The notes beneath the pieces were generated by a model that saw only the letters and a program-made list of their open reading frames with translations, was not told the origin of the DNA and made no database searches. From assembly GCF_902804485.1 (NCBI RefSeq), contig NZ_CADCST010000077.1, positions 1-64,000 on the forward strand: a stretch of 64,000 nucleotides of DNA. Reading direction: 5' to 3'. Both the position numbers and the translations under genes were made by a program. This DNA is from Flavobacterium collinsii. Its GTDB lineage: Bacteria > Bacteroidota > Bacteroidia > Flavobacteriales > Flavobacteriaceae. This document shows positions 32,509 to 41,759 of this stretch, piece after piece (within the stretch, counting starts at the first letter, position 1; each line of letters begins with the position of its first letter).

Positions 32509-33069
32509 TTAAAAATTAAATCTTATTCCTGCTCCTGCCGATGGTCGGAACTGTTCCAGATCTGTGCCCCACAGAACTTTTGTACGTATCTGCAATAACA
32601 GAACAAATCGGTCGGACAAATATGTTTCAATAGACAGCCTCCCACCAGCACCATAAATGAAGTGGTCCTGGCTGAGTATTTTAGCTCCGTCAAATAATAA
32701 ATCCTCTCCCCTGTTAATGCTCTCATAACCAATGACACCAGTTATAGCTGCATTCAGGGTAATATTTTTACCAGCATCACCTAAAAGGAAGAAACTGTAA
32801 CCGCCTTCGGCAGTATAGGTTTCCTGTGGGATTCGCAGGTCTTTGTATTTATAATACTGATGGGAATATTCCAAAGCCCAAAGCTGGTAATTACCATTCT
32901 TGCCATTTACTGTCATGCCAATATTGAGGTAATAGTTCCTGCCGGGATAATCACCCGAAAAGCTTCCCGCACTCAATTCCAGTCCCTTTTGTTTCGACAG
33001 CATGCGTTGTGCCTGCGCGATTGTAGTGCTCATCAAAACGAGCATCGTTATATAGATATACTTTTTCAT
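32509..33069 (-). CDS. traO: Conjugative transposon protein TraO
   Basis: This 186-aa protein has a signal peptide (about 1-20, ending at AQAQ). It shows beta-barrel-like alternation with KGLELSAGSFSGDYPG, YYLNIGMTVNGKNGNYQLWA and a C-terminal aromatic FNF, as in outer-membrane proteins. It matches the TraO family in length and position between traN and traQ. It is a structural component of the mating apparatus in the outer membrane. Confidence 0.88.
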   Translation of the reverse strand: MKKYIYITMLVLMSTTIAQAQRMLSKQKGLELSAGSFSGDYPGRNYYLNIGMTVNGKNGNYQLWALEYSHQYYKYKDLRIPQETYTAEGGYSFFLLGDAGKNITLNAAITGVIGYESINRGEDLLFDGAKILSQDHFIYGAGGRLSIETYLSDRFVLLLQIRTKVLWGTDLEQFRPSAGAGIRFNF

Positions 33070-33096
33070 TTTTCTACTGTTGTTTTTATTACGTTA

Positions 33097-33990
33097 CTAA
33101 AATTTCAGATGCATTTCGCCAACCAATCGGGCTTTTATCAAATCAGAATTTTCTACCTGCATGGTTTGATGCCTGCCACCGTTCTTTTCAAAAATCTCAA
33201 TCAGAAGCACCTTGTCATCGGCAATGGTAAACTGATCTAACAAAAACACGTTCTGTTCGGCAGTTTTTCCTCCAATCTCACCAAGTGATTTGTAGCTGCG
33301 AAGTGGTACTATTGACCTTTCCTGTATCACGGTACGTTTTGCAATCTTTTTGTCCACTACCTTGAAATTGATAAAATCAATCTGGAAAGGAACATTAGTA
33401 CTGTTTGTTAGCTGGGTATGGAAATAGTAATTGCCATTATGGATATAAATTCCTTTGAGTATAAACTGGATGCCAAAACTTTTAGCGCCAATGTGTTTTA
33501 TAATGCGTTTATCTTTTTTGTAGATGGTTTCCAGCAGTAACCCTGCCAGCGAAGGTGCAGTATTGCCCAGTTCTTCAAAAAGCACATCGTTTCCTGTATC
33601 TTTATCCACTGTCTTTTGCATCGTCAGCAGGTTATAGCTGAGCGTCTGAGGGTTGGAATTGTAGTACACATCAAAACTGTAAAAGTGTCCGTCATCGGTA
33701 ATGACCGAAAAATTGGTTTCCTGTTCAAAATCCCTTGCTGAAGCCTTTACACGAAGTACGTTCTCCGCATCTTCTGCCTTCCCTGCGATCAGGTATTCAC
33801 TGCCCAAATCCACATAGCGTATAGCTGTTGGGAAAATCAAATGGGAGGTTTTATCATAAGTAACTTCCATTTGGTATGGTTCTATCCTGCCCAAAGCAAG
33901 GGAAGTTTTTGCGCTTTGCTGTGCAAAAGAAGATACCGCAAAGCCAATCATTAGGGCAATTGCCCAAAAGGTTTTAAAATGATTTTTCAT
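33097..33990 (-). CDS. traN: Conjugative transposon protein TraN (DUF4138)
   Basis: This 297-aa protein has a signal peptide ending near SSFAQQ. The DUF4138 body shows TYDKTSHLIFPTAIRYVDLG, DDGHFYSFDVYYNSNP and KGIYIHNGNYYFHTQLTNST. By position it is comparable to VirB9-type proteins that join the inner and outer parts of the type IV channel. It lies 23 bp after traM. Confidence 0.9.
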   Translation of the reverse strand: MKNHFKTFWAIALMIGFAVSSFAQQSAKTSLALGRIEPYQMEVTYDKTSHLIFPTAIRYVDLGSEYLIAGKAEDAENVLRVKASARDFEQETNFSVITDDGHFYSFDVYYNSNPQTLSYNLLTMQKTVDKDTGNDVLFEELGNTAPSLAGLLLETIYKKDKRIIKHIGAKSFGIQFILKGIYIHNGNYYFHTQLTNSTNVPFQIDFINFKVVDKKIAKRTVIQERSIVPLRSYKSLGEIGGKTAEQNVFLLDQFTIADDKVLLIEIFEKNGGRHQTMQVENSDLIKARLVGEMHLKF

Positions 33991-34013
33991 TGTTTAGTTT
34001 ATTTGAGTTATTA

Positions 34014-35348
34014 TTATTTTTTAGAAACAAGGAATACTTGATGTCCTGCTTTTAGGGTAACTTTTGGTGTCCTTACTTTTTTGGAGAAATAACCTGAAAT
34101 TCCCTGAACTACGCCACGGCTTAAATCAGCCGCTGCCTGTTGTCCTGCAGATTGGGTAAGCATCAGGCTTGTTCCGGATGTCTGGCTCATGTTCCCTGCC
34201 ATTTCGCTAAGGGCATTCATTTCCGGAGAATACGGTACGTATAATCCCTGCTGTCCATCAAGGTCATAAATGGTGATGTCTACTGGGATGATGTTTCCTT
34301 GCTGTTCTATGGAAGTAATCTTTAACTCCAGACGTCCGCCCTGAAGCTTTGCATTAGCGGTTAGGATTGTTCCCTTTTCAATGGTAATATTACCCGTTTG
34401 GGCAGGCTCCAATAAACGAAGTCGTACACTGCTTTCCCAAATAATAGTCTGTGTTTCCTGTACACAGGCTTTAATGCTGTTCTTTGGCTGTATCACCTTC
34501 TCCGCCGAACCTTCTGTGTTAAAACTACGGTTTCTGATTTCGCTCCAGTCGGCTATAAAAGCACTATCAGCAGGCTCACGGTATAAAGATGATACCGTAT
34601 TTTTTCTTGCACTGGTGAATGCTGCAAAATGTTTTTTCGGCGAAGCATCCAAAACCACAGGTGCATTAACCTTATTGCTTGCAGTTTCAGCAGTATTTGT
34701 ACCTGAAGGAAGATACTTTGCAGCCATCTGATAGGATTTCTCCATGAGTGCCAACTGGTCATTTACCGTTACTGCGGCAGGTATTTCCTTTTCTGCCAGT
34801 TTTCCTTTTAGTTCTTCCAATTGCTTACGGAGTTCCTGTGATTCACCATTATCATCCTGATAGAAAGAACCCAGTGTACTTTGTGCATTTCGATAACTGT
34901 TTAATGCCGGATTAGCGGGTTTTTCTGACCTGTTGCCATCGCTATTGTTTTGATTTTGTTCCTCGTCATTATTTAGTCGCTCTTCCCCTTCGCCAGTTGT
35001 GCTTCCTTCGTTCCAATAATCAGCCAGAGTAGTAAGGGCATCACGCTTTTGCTGCACTTTTTCTTCCATCATTTGCTTCTCGTAAGCCTTTTGCTTGTCA
35101 GCCTGCATTCCTTCTTCCGTCGCCTGTGGAACAGTATCGTTCATTCCTATATTTTCGATTCCCTTTTTATCCGAAGACGGTTTAAATATGAGGTACATAG
35201 AACCTAAAAACACGATCCCCATTAAAACGAATATCAGTGGTTTTTTAAATCTTTCAATGGTACTTCTTTTATCATCGGTCTCCTTGGACACTTTGCTTTG
35301 TCCGTCTCCTTCTAACAGGACGACGGCTCTTTTTTCATCTTCTTTCAT
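34014..35348 (-). CDS. traM: Conjugative transposon protein TraM
   Basis: This 444-aa protein has a short cytoplasmic N-terminus, one membrane helix (about 32-52, KPLIFVLMGIVFLGSMYLIF), a long polar linker with an Asn/Glu-rich stretch, and a C-terminal domain beginning near KNSIKACVQETQTIIWES and ending in TLKAGHQVFLVSKK. This is the VirB10-like layout that spans the envelope. It overlaps traL by 14 bp. Confidence 0.9.
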   Translation of the reverse strand: MKEDEKRAVVLLEGDGQSKVSKETDDKRSTIERFKKPLIFVLMGIVFLGSMYLIFKPSSDKKGIENIGMNDTVPQATEEGMQADKQKAYEKQMMEEKVQQKRDALTTLADYWNEGSTTGEGEERLNNDEEQNQNNSDGNRSEKPANPALNSYRNAQSTLGSFYQDDNGESQELRKQLEELKGKLAEKEIPAAVTVNDQLALMEKSYQMAAKYLPSGTNTAETASNKVNAPVVLDASPKKHFAAFTSARKNTVSSLYREPADSAFIADWSEIRNRSFNTEGSAEKVIQPKNSIKACVQETQTIIWESSVRLRLLEPAQTGNITIEKGTILTANAKLQGGRLELKITSIEQQGNIIPVDITIYDLDGQQGLYVPYSPEMNALSEMAGNMSQTSGTSLMLTQSAGQQAAADLSRGVVQGISGYFSKKVRTPKVTLKAGHQVFLVSKK

Positions 35349-35622
35349 AAATCTTGTCTTTTAAAATTGTTACTAATGTGTCCTGCAAGCGTGCGGGACT
35401 TTCTTTCTTTTTGAGCACTGGATTTTTAATATGCTCAATGTTCATGCTATGCTCTGAGCTTGCTGTATCATAACATACTTTAAAAATTACCCCTGCGGTA
35501 AGCAGCAGATATGCTCCAAAAAAATAAAGTGTATACCTCTGCTGTTTATATAAAGGCAATGCCTGCCAGCTTTCCTCAAGCCTGTCAAACCACTTGTTTA
35601 TATTGGTTCTTATTTTTTTCAT
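35335..35622 (-). CDS. traL: Conjugative transposon protein TraL (DUF3989)
   Basis: This 95-aa protein has a basic amphipathic N-terminus (INKWFDRLEESWQALPLYKQ), one membrane helix (RYTLYFFGAYLLLTAGVIFK) and a polar tail, matching DUF3989. It is a small inner-membrane component of the channel. The overlap with traM indicates coupled translation. Confidence 0.85.
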   Translation of the reverse strand: MKKIRTNINKWFDRLEESWQALPLYKQQRYTLYFFGAYLLLTAGVIFKVCYDTASSEHSMNIEHIKNPVLKKKESPARLQDTLVTILKDKIYERR

Positions 35623-35640
35623 AGCCTTGTTATTTCTGTG

Positions 35641-36069
35641 TTATAGCTTGAAGCGCTTCGGACTTTGACCTGTCTGTTGCTTTGGCTTATCATTGACCAT
35701 TGCAATTGCTTCGGTTAACTTTGGTGCGGATATTACAGAAAGGTCTTTCAGTTCGATTTTTTTTAGTATCTGCCCGAATTGGTCTTTTTTTATTATTTCC
35801 ATTCGGCTTAGCGAGAGTTCTCCATTAAGGTGTTTCACCCACATTGCACATTCTATACGAGGCCTCTCATCACCTGACCATTGCAGGTAGCTTGTCAGCA
35901 GTAAATCATGCTTAGGCAGACTATCTGTACCTTTTTGGCAGCTTTCAAAGAATTCGCTTAAGCTTTCTTTCAGCTTTCCTGCATAAGCACCCTGCGTATG
36001 GAAATACTCGTTATATCCTTTGTCAGTCAGGATTTTTGCGAAGCTGTTTAATTCTAATAATGTTTCCAT
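35641..36069 (-). CDS. Hypothetical protein between traL and traK
   Basis: This 142-aa soluble protein contains FAKILTDKGYNEYFHTQGAY, HDLLLTSYLQWSGDERPRIE and a basic tail (QTGQSPKRFKL). No signal or membrane helix is present. CTnDOT itself has no gene at this place as far as I recall, so this looks like an addition specific to flavobacterial elements. It is tightly spaced (12 and 18 bp) with its neighbours, so it is part of the operon. A regulatory or chaperone role is only a guess. Confidence 0.75.
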   Translation of the reverse strand: METLLELNSFAKILTDKGYNEYFHTQGAYAGKLKESLSEFFESCQKGTDSLPKHDLLLTSYLQWSGDERPRIECAMWVKHLNGELSLSRMEIIKKDQFGQILKKIELKDLSVISAPKLTEAIAMVNDKPKQQTGQSPKRFKL

Positions 36070-36081
36070 AAGATTATTTTT

Positions 36082-36705
36082 TTAACGCTCGATGACTTCT
36101 ATATCCCTATTCTCTAGTACTGCAAACTTTTCAATATTAAAGCCTTGAGGGTTATTGTCCGAGCGGACAGAGTTGACAAGGAAACAGGACGTAACCAGAT
36201 TGCGTTTTGTCACATTACTGGAACGGATGATAAATTGTTTGGCATAACTGCGCACTGCATAGGGATAAGTTTCGAAATTGACCATTACGCTGTCCACTTC
36301 AATACGCTGCTGTACATTACCTGATATGATACGGTTATAATATCCTTTTTCAGAGAGGTCTTTGTAATAATCAAAGGCACTTTTATCTGCGAGATTAAAC
36401 GCCCTTTTCATATTACTTTCAATGGCATTCTTGTCTGGTGCAAGTGTAAAAAAAAGTTCGTGAAAACGCTTTACATGTTCCCTTGCTTCTACCGGACGGT
36501 TGATCGACGCATCCTGTGCGAGCGCGAGCATCAGTGATTTCCCATTGTCCAGAACATAGATTTTCTGACGTTGCTGCTCTGCAAAACGGTAGGACTGCCA
36601 GACGGCATATCCTGCAACTCCGGTGCAGAGTAAAGCAAACACAATGGCATATAATCTTATCTGCCTGAAACTGTTTTCGATATTTCTTAGTGTTTTAAAT
36701 TCCAT
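36082..36705 (-). CDS. traK: Conjugative transposon protein TraK
   Basis: This 207-aa protein has the N-terminal start MEFKTLRNIENSFRQIRLYA, a membrane helix (about 20-38) and a periplasmic domain with DKSAFDYYKDLSEKGYYNRI, VNFETYPYAVRSYAKQFIIR and NRDIEVIER at the end. This is the VirB8-like member of the family, a scaffold between the inner membrane and the channel core. Length and position agree. Confidence 0.92.
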   Translation of the reverse strand: MEFKTLRNIENSFRQIRLYAIVFALLCTGVAGYAVWQSYRFAEQQRQKIYVLDNGKSLMLALAQDASINRPVEAREHVKRFHELFFTLAPDKNAIESNMKRAFNLADKSAFDYYKDLSEKGYYNRIISGNVQQRIEVDSVMVNFETYPYAVRSYAKQFIIRSSNVTKRNLVTSCFLVNSVRSDNNPQGFNIEKFAVLENRDIEVIER

Positions 36706-36723
36706 TTTATTAATGATTAATGA

Positions 36724-37719
36724 TTACTTGTTTATCAGCCTGCCGCCTATATTCCCTACTGTTGAACCTGCTCCTGCGCCGGCAATATTTCCGGATTTCA
36801 TGGCTGTCTGGTTAACATTTCGGGTAAAGTTCCCTGCTCCACCAGCCTGAATGATCCAGCCTGTGACTGTCGGAATAGTGAAGTACCCCACGATGCCTAT
36901 AATCATAAAGATGATGTACACGGTGTTGGAGGTGTCGGGGATGAAAGTAGGATCGGCAAGCATCTCAATATCCCGTTCAACAATCAGCGACTGTATCTTG
37001 GCAAGCATAGAACTGAACAAATCAGCTACAGGAAGCCATAAATACACGCTGACATATCGGGTGAGCCACTGTGTGAGCGTAGACTGAAAGCCATCCCATA
37101 CCGATATGGCAAAAGCTATCGGGCCTAAAATTGACAGTACAATCAGAAAGAAAGTCCGTATGGTATCAATGACCAAAGCTGCTGCCTGAAAAAGTATTTC
37201 CAGCAAATTGCGGAACCATTCCTTTATTGCTTTCTCTATCTCGTAGGTTTGTCTATCCATATACATTCCTGCCATTGTTCCTATGTCAGAAGGCGACCAT
37301 CCCAATTCGTCCAATTTCTTATCAAACTCTTCGTTTGATACCATATAGGCAGTTTCAGGATCGCGGAGCATTGCCTCACGCTCCAACATGTCTTTCTTTG
37401 CCTGTAGATCGTTCAGGTCAAGAACCTGATTTTCGAGGATAGCGTGAGTACCTTGTACAACGGGACTTAATACCGCATTTAAAGTTCCCAGGACTATTGT
37501 GGGGAAAAACATGATGCAGAGTCCAAGTGCAAAAGGACGCAGCAAAGGATACATATCAATCGGTTCTGCCCGGCTGAGAGCCTGCCATACCTTGGTGGCT
37601 ACATAAAACAAGGCTCCCAAGCCAGCCAGTCCTTTAGCCACTGCCGCCATATCGGCGGACAATGGCAGCATCTCATCATACAGGGAACGCAGGACTTCGT
37701 GAAGATTATTAAATTCCAT
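36724..37719 (-). CDS. traJ: Conjugative transposon protein TraJ
   Basis: This 331-aa polytopic membrane protein has N-terminal LHEVLRSLYDEMLPLSADMA, several hydrophobic segments (including LALGLCIMFFPTIVLGTLN-like and VIDTIRTFFLIVLSILGPIA), WLTRYVSVYLWLPVADLFS and a Gly/Ala-rich tail. It corresponds to VirB6-like inner-membrane channel proteins. It sits 4 bp after traI. Confidence 0.92.
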   Translation of the reverse strand: MEFNNLHEVLRSLYDEMLPLSADMAAVAKGLAGLGALFYVATKVWQALSRAEPIDMYPLLRPFALGLCIMFFPTIVLGTLNAVLSPVVQGTHAILENQVLDLNDLQAKKDMLEREAMLRDPETAYMVSNEEFDKKLDELGWSPSDIGTMAGMYMDRQTYEIEKAIKEWFRNLLEILFQAAALVIDTIRTFFLIVLSILGPIAFAISVWDGFQSTLTQWLTRYVSVYLWLPVADLFSSMLAKIQSLIVERDIEMLADPTFIPDTSNTVYIIFMIIGIVGYFTIPTVTGWIIQAGGAGNFTRNVNQTAMKSGNIAGAGAGSTVGNIGGRLINK

Positions 37720-37722
37720 CGC

Positions 37723-38355
37723 TTACCAGTATTTTTGATTTGGGGTTCCATAGAGGTCAAGTACTCTTTTTGTATTGTTCTGCTTCTTTGCCCTTAGTAT
37801 GCTTACCGAGATATTTTTGTTGGTGTAGTAGCGTACTAAACTGTGGTATTCTTTCACTTCTTTGTACACGCGGTCAATAATATCCATTCGGTCTTTGTCA
37901 TTCAGCGACAGGCTTGATGAGCTTACAATCTGCTTGAGTTCTTTCAGTAATTCTGTGCTTTCACCAAGCAGCGTCGAATAGCCATTGGCAATAGCTGCCA
38001 ATTCCTGAGCAGAAAAATTGGGATCATTTATCATCTTACCAAAATTCTTTACATACATCTGAGAAACATCGCCAACCAATAGTACAGTCTGCTGTACCTT
38101 GCGTGCATCTTTCACCAGATTGTTTACCGCCTGCAGTTTGTCGTAATATTCTTTGCCCTGCTTATAGACCTTTTCTACTTCCTTGAAATTTTTAACGACA
38201 TTGGATACTGTGTTTGAAGTCTGTACAATTTCATTGGCACTGTTAAGAATACCTGAAGCCAGATTTGCAGGATCAGTGACCACAAATTGTGCTTTTGCAC
38301 AGGGTGCAGTGGCAAGCAAGAGTGCCATACTCACTACAAATAGTAATTTTTTCAT
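37723..38355 (-). CDS. traI: Conjugative transposon protein TraI (DUF4141)
   Basis: This 210-aa protein has a signal peptide ending at AKAQF (about residue 23). A helical coiled body follows (SNEIVQTSNTVSNVVKNFKE, KEYYDKLQAVNNLVKDARKV). It is VirB5-like in layout. The C-terminus reads VLDLYGTPNQKYW. It lies between traG and traJ; no separate traH gene is seen here. Confidence 0.9.
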   Translation of the reverse strand: MKKLLFVVSMALLLATAPCAKAQFVVTDPANLASGILNSANEIVQTSNTVSNVVKNFKEVEKVYKQGKEYYDKLQAVNNLVKDARKVQQTVLLVGDVSQMYVKNFGKMINDPNFSAQELAAIANGYSTLLGESTELLKELKQIVSSSSLSLNDKDRMDIIDRVYKEVKEYHSLVRYYTNKNISVSILRAKKQNNTKRVLDLYGTPNQKYW

Positions 38356-38381
38356 TTTTTAGATTTTTAAATTGTTAGTGA

Positions 38382-40886
38382 TTATTGATTTTCTTTCGCG
38401 CGTCGCCTCATGGCGATGTGCTTGATGGCAAGCTCTACATTACCGTCCAATTCTCCGGCAAGCTGCATTACTTCCAGTTTTTCAGTTTCTTCGGTGGTGT
38501 AGGCCAAATATTCTTCAACAGAGACTTCTGTCGCATATACCGCAGAGTGTGTACCACCCAAGCCTATCCATACTTCTTTGTAAAGCCGCGCCGGATCGTT
38601 GTTCATGTTAATGGAAAGTACCTGTGCTTTTTCTTTGTCAGTGAGACCAAGCATTGCTTGTATTTCATCAAATTTGTTCATGTACTTCCGCTGGTCAAGC
38701 AGGATTTTACAATCGGAGTTGTTGATGATACTTTCTTTGACGATTGGTGATTGGATGATGTCATCAACCTCTTGTGTTACTACGATTGCTTCGCCAAAAA
38801 ATTTCCTAACAGTTTTAAAAAGGTACTTCAGATATTCTGCCATTCCTTCTTTGGCAATGGCTTTCCACGCCTCTTCAATCAGGATCAGTTTACGGATGCC
38901 TTTGAGTCTCCTCATCTTATTTATGAAGACTTCCATAATGATAATGGTCACAATGGGAAAGAGGATTTTGTGATCTTTGATCGCATCAATCTCAAAGACA
39001 ATAAATCGTTTGGAAAGCAGGTCTAACTGTTTATCGGAGTTCAGCAGGTAATCGTACTCTCCTCCTTTGTAATAAGGTTCCAGTACATTCAGGAAATTGG
39101 CAATATCAAAGTCCTTTTCCCTGACCTGTTTTTCTTCCAATATCTTACGGTAATCGCTCTGAACATATTCATAGAAGCCATTAAAAGACGGATAGATCTC
39201 ATTGTGTTTGATACGCTCAATATATCCGCTCACTGCATTGGATAATGCCACTTCTTCAGAACGGCTCGGCGGCTCGTCATCACGTTTCCACAGCGTTAGT
39301 ATTAATGTCTTTACGCTTTCTCTCTTTTCAATGTCGAATACGCCATCATCGGTATAGAAAGGATTAAAGGCAATGGGATTGTCTTCGGTATAAGTGAAAT
39401 AAACCCCGTCTTCTCCTTTGGTCTTCCCCTTGATAAGTTCGCACAAACCCTGATAAGAGTTACCGGTGTCAACCAGCAGGACATGTGCGCCCTGCTCATA
39501 ATATTGACGCACCATGTGGTTGGTAAAAAATGATTTTCCTGAACCTGACGGGCCCAATATGAACTTGTTCCTGTTGGTGATAATCCCACGTTTCATAGGC
39601 AGGTCGGAAATATCCAGATGGATGGGTTTTCCGGTAAGCCTGTCTGCCATCTTAATACCGAAAGGCGATGGTGAATTATGATAATTGGTTTCTTCGGTGA
39701 AAAAACACAAAGCCGGTTCAATGAATGTGTAAAAACTTTCTTCACTTGGAAAATCCCCAGCATTGCCCGGCATTCCCGCCCAATATAGTGTAGCAACATC
39801 TGTCGTGTTATGGCGTGGTTTGCATTCCATTAGTGCCAGAGCACTTCCGCTGTCATTCTTTATCTGCTTAAGTTCACCGGGATCATCTGACCACGCCATG
39901 ATGTTGAAGTGTGCCCTAATTGAAGACAACCCGAAAGAATGGGCTTCGTTCAAATAACGTTCTATCCATTCTTTGTTAATCTGATTGGCACGGCTGTAAC
40001 GGGCCAGTGAGTGCATGTTTCTTGCGGCTTTCTCAAACTTTTGCAGGTTGTCTTCGCTGTTATCCAAAAACAAATACTGATTGTAGATATGATTACAGCT
40101 TAGCAACAGTCCAACAGGTGCAGCAAATGAAAGCCGGCAGTCGCTACGGTCGGTGGATAGTTTTTCATAACGGGTATGGGTCGATACCGCTGCAGGCAGA
40201 TCTTCCGTATCGGAAAGCGTGTGCAGGCAAAGCCTTTTATTGCCTATACGAACCTCTTCTCCCCCAAGTGCGATGTCCTGCATCGGAGTTCCGACCTCTC
40301 TTGACAATGTCAGATACTGTTCCAGTAATCCTTGTTTTCCTTCGGCTCCGATTATATCTTCTTCCGTGAGGCGCTGCAGGCTTATAAATCCGCTGTCGTT
40401 AACGATTCGTTCAAATTGTGCAACCGCTTCCATAAAACGATGGATTGCTTCCTTGTCCCTGATTTCTTTTGGTATCAGTGCACCTTTGCATAATGAAGAG
40501 AAGTTGCTCTGCATACGCATACGCTCTTTAGTCGTCTTGGTCAGGAACAGGTAACAATAATGGTTCAGGAAGGGACGTTCGTTAAAATGGCGTTCATAAG
40601 ACTTTGCCAGAAAACTGTGGTCGTCTTTTCCCATATCCGGCTCGTAGCTTTCTTTGATGTACCAATCCTGCTTGTGAACAATGGTAAAATCTGGCAGAGT
40701 CTTGATCGCTTTATGCCAGGCAGAATGGATAGCTTCATATTCGGCGGATGCTACTGTGAATAGTTCCGGAAGCTGTACTTTAAAACAGGCAGTAATATCT
40801 GCATCCTTTGACAGGATACAATTGTTCTCTACTGCCAGCAATGGAAACCTGCTCTCTAGTGTTGTGATCTTTGCTGAATTTCTCAT
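38382..40886 (-). CDS. traG: TraG, VirB4-type conjugation ATPase
   Basis: This 834-aa protein has the VirB4 N-terminal domain (about 1-400) and a C-terminal ATPase domain. The Walker A loop GPSGSGKSFFTNH is near 447 and the Walker B segment LILIEEAWKAIA near 666, followed by VTQEVDDIIQS. It powers pilus and channel assembly. It overlaps traF by 4 bp. All motifs look intact, so the transfer machine is probably functional in this part. Confidence 0.95.
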   Translation of the reverse strand: MRNSAKITTLESRFPLLAVENNCILSKDADITACFKVQLPELFTVASAEYEAIHSAWHKAIKTLPDFTIVHKQDWYIKESYEPDMGKDDHSFLAKSYERHFNERPFLNHYCYLFLTKTTKERMRMQSNFSSLCKGALIPKEIRDKEAIHRFMEAVAQFERIVNDSGFISLQRLTEEDIIGAEGKQGLLEQYLTLSREVGTPMQDIALGGEEVRIGNKRLCLHTLSDTEDLPAAVSTHTRYEKLSTDRSDCRLSFAAPVGLLLSCNHIYNQYLFLDNSEDNLQKFEKAARNMHSLARYSRANQINKEWIERYLNEAHSFGLSSIRAHFNIMAWSDDPGELKQIKNDSGSALALMECKPRHNTTDVATLYWAGMPGNAGDFPSEESFYTFIEPALCFFTEETNYHNSPSPFGIKMADRLTGKPIHLDISDLPMKRGIITNRNKFILGPSGSGKSFFTNHMVRQYYEQGAHVLLVDTGNSYQGLCELIKGKTKGEDGVYFTYTEDNPIAFNPFYTDDGVFDIEKRESVKTLILTLWKRDDEPPSRSEEVALSNAVSGYIERIKHNEIYPSFNGFYEYVQSDYRKILEEKQVREKDFDIANFLNVLEPYYKGGEYDYLLNSDKQLDLLSKRFIVFEIDAIKDHKILFPIVTIIIMEVFINKMRRLKGIRKLILIEEAWKAIAKEGMAEYLKYLFKTVRKFFGEAIVVTQEVDDIIQSPIVKESIINNSDCKILLDQRKYMNKFDEIQAMLGLTDKEKAQVLSINMNNDPARLYKEVWIGLGGTHSAVYATEVSVEEYLAYTTEETEKLEVMQLAGELDGNVELAIKHIAMRRRAKENQ

Positions 40887-41212
40887 ACAGTGTTCCCTTT
40901 AGGAGTGAACCTTAAATAGCGGTGTATAGACTTGCGACAGATAATGTAACGGGGATGTCTTTTATTTGCCCCAATTTTCATTAGTCCGTGCTCTCCATAC
41001 TTTTTGTTCAGAGAGAAAGTCTGCCATACGATCAGTGAGGCGCCGCCAATTCCTAGAAAAAGGCAGATGTAGGAATTCACTCCAGCCATATAAAATATCA
41101 TAACCAGGATAAGTGTTCCGAGTAGTCCACCAGCGAAGATGAATAGGTATTGTGCTTTCAGCCCCTTAAACTCTACAGTTCTCCCAATGCCTTTGTTGAT
41201 GTTGTAATTCAT
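40883..41212 (-). CDS. traF: Conjugative transposon protein TraF (DUF4133)
   Basis: This 109-aa protein starts MNYNINKGIGRTVEFKGLKA at 41212. The frame is open to 41275, but the extra residues overlap traE and do not match the family. Two membrane helices follow (YLFIFAGGLLGTLILVMIFY and ICLFLGIGGASLIVWQTFSL), then a basic tail. It is VirB3-like. It overlaps traG by 4 bp. Confidence 0.92.
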   Translation of the reverse strand: MNYNINKGIGRTVEFKGLKAQYLFIFAGGLLGTLILVMIFYMAGVNSYICLFLGIGGASLIVWQTFSLNKKYGEHGLMKIGANKRHPRYIICRKSIHRYLRFTPKGNTV

Positions 41213-41223
41213 AAGGCAAGGCA

Positions 41224-41529
41224 TTAAAGGAAGAAAGATCGCAAAATGGTAGCGGCCACAATCAGGAAGATACACGCACCAAACCAGCTTGCCGCAGTTT
41301 TGCTGGTATCGGGATCTCCACTGCTAAATTTGTTGTACACCTTAACCCCTCCGATAAGACCTACCACCGCTCCAATGGCGTAGATCAGCTGTGTGGCGGG
41401 ATCGAAATAAGAGGTTACCATTTGGGTGGCTTCGTTGATACCGGCTGTGCCGTTGCCTTGTGCGAGCGCACTTAAACCTGTCAGCATTGCCACTGTTGCC
41501 AACAGGATTTTTTTTCTTTGTTTTTCCAT
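41224..41529 (-). CDS. traE: Conjugative transposon protein TraE (DUF4134)
   Basis: This 101-aa protein has a signal peptide, a small soluble segment (INEATQMVTSYFDPATQLIY), and two helices (AIGAVVGLIGGVKVYNKF and WFGACIFLIVAATILRSFFL), as in VirB2-type pilins of this family. It is the first gene of this tra segment. Its natural upstream neighbour traD is about 7.6 kb away because a four-gene cassette on the other strand lies between them. No clear TAnnTTTG promoter is visible within 230 bp upstream. Confidence 0.92.
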   Translation of the reverse strand: MEKQRKKILLATVAMLTGLSALAQGNGTAGINEATQMVTSYFDPATQLIYAIGAVVGLIGGVKVYNKFSSGDPDTSKTAASWFGACIFLIVAATILRSFFL

Positions 41530-41759
41530 GATTAAAACACTTTAAATTTTTGTTATTTCCCTCAGGTTGCGGGCTTTAGAAACAAAGGTGTCTTGGAAAT
41601 GAAGACGCTATAGTGAACTGGTTGTCAACGGAATTATTTGGCAGTAAATAGCTGTTATAACAAGAATTTTTTTATATTAGCTATCTTATGAGATTTGATT
41701 TCAAATTGAGTAATTAAAACAAAAATGAACCTTATAAAGTAGTAATACACAAGTAAAAT

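Noticed and set aside
41213..41275. N-terminal extension of traF
   Set aside because: The extra 21 residues overlap traE and do not match the TraF family. ATG 41212 gives the expected start.
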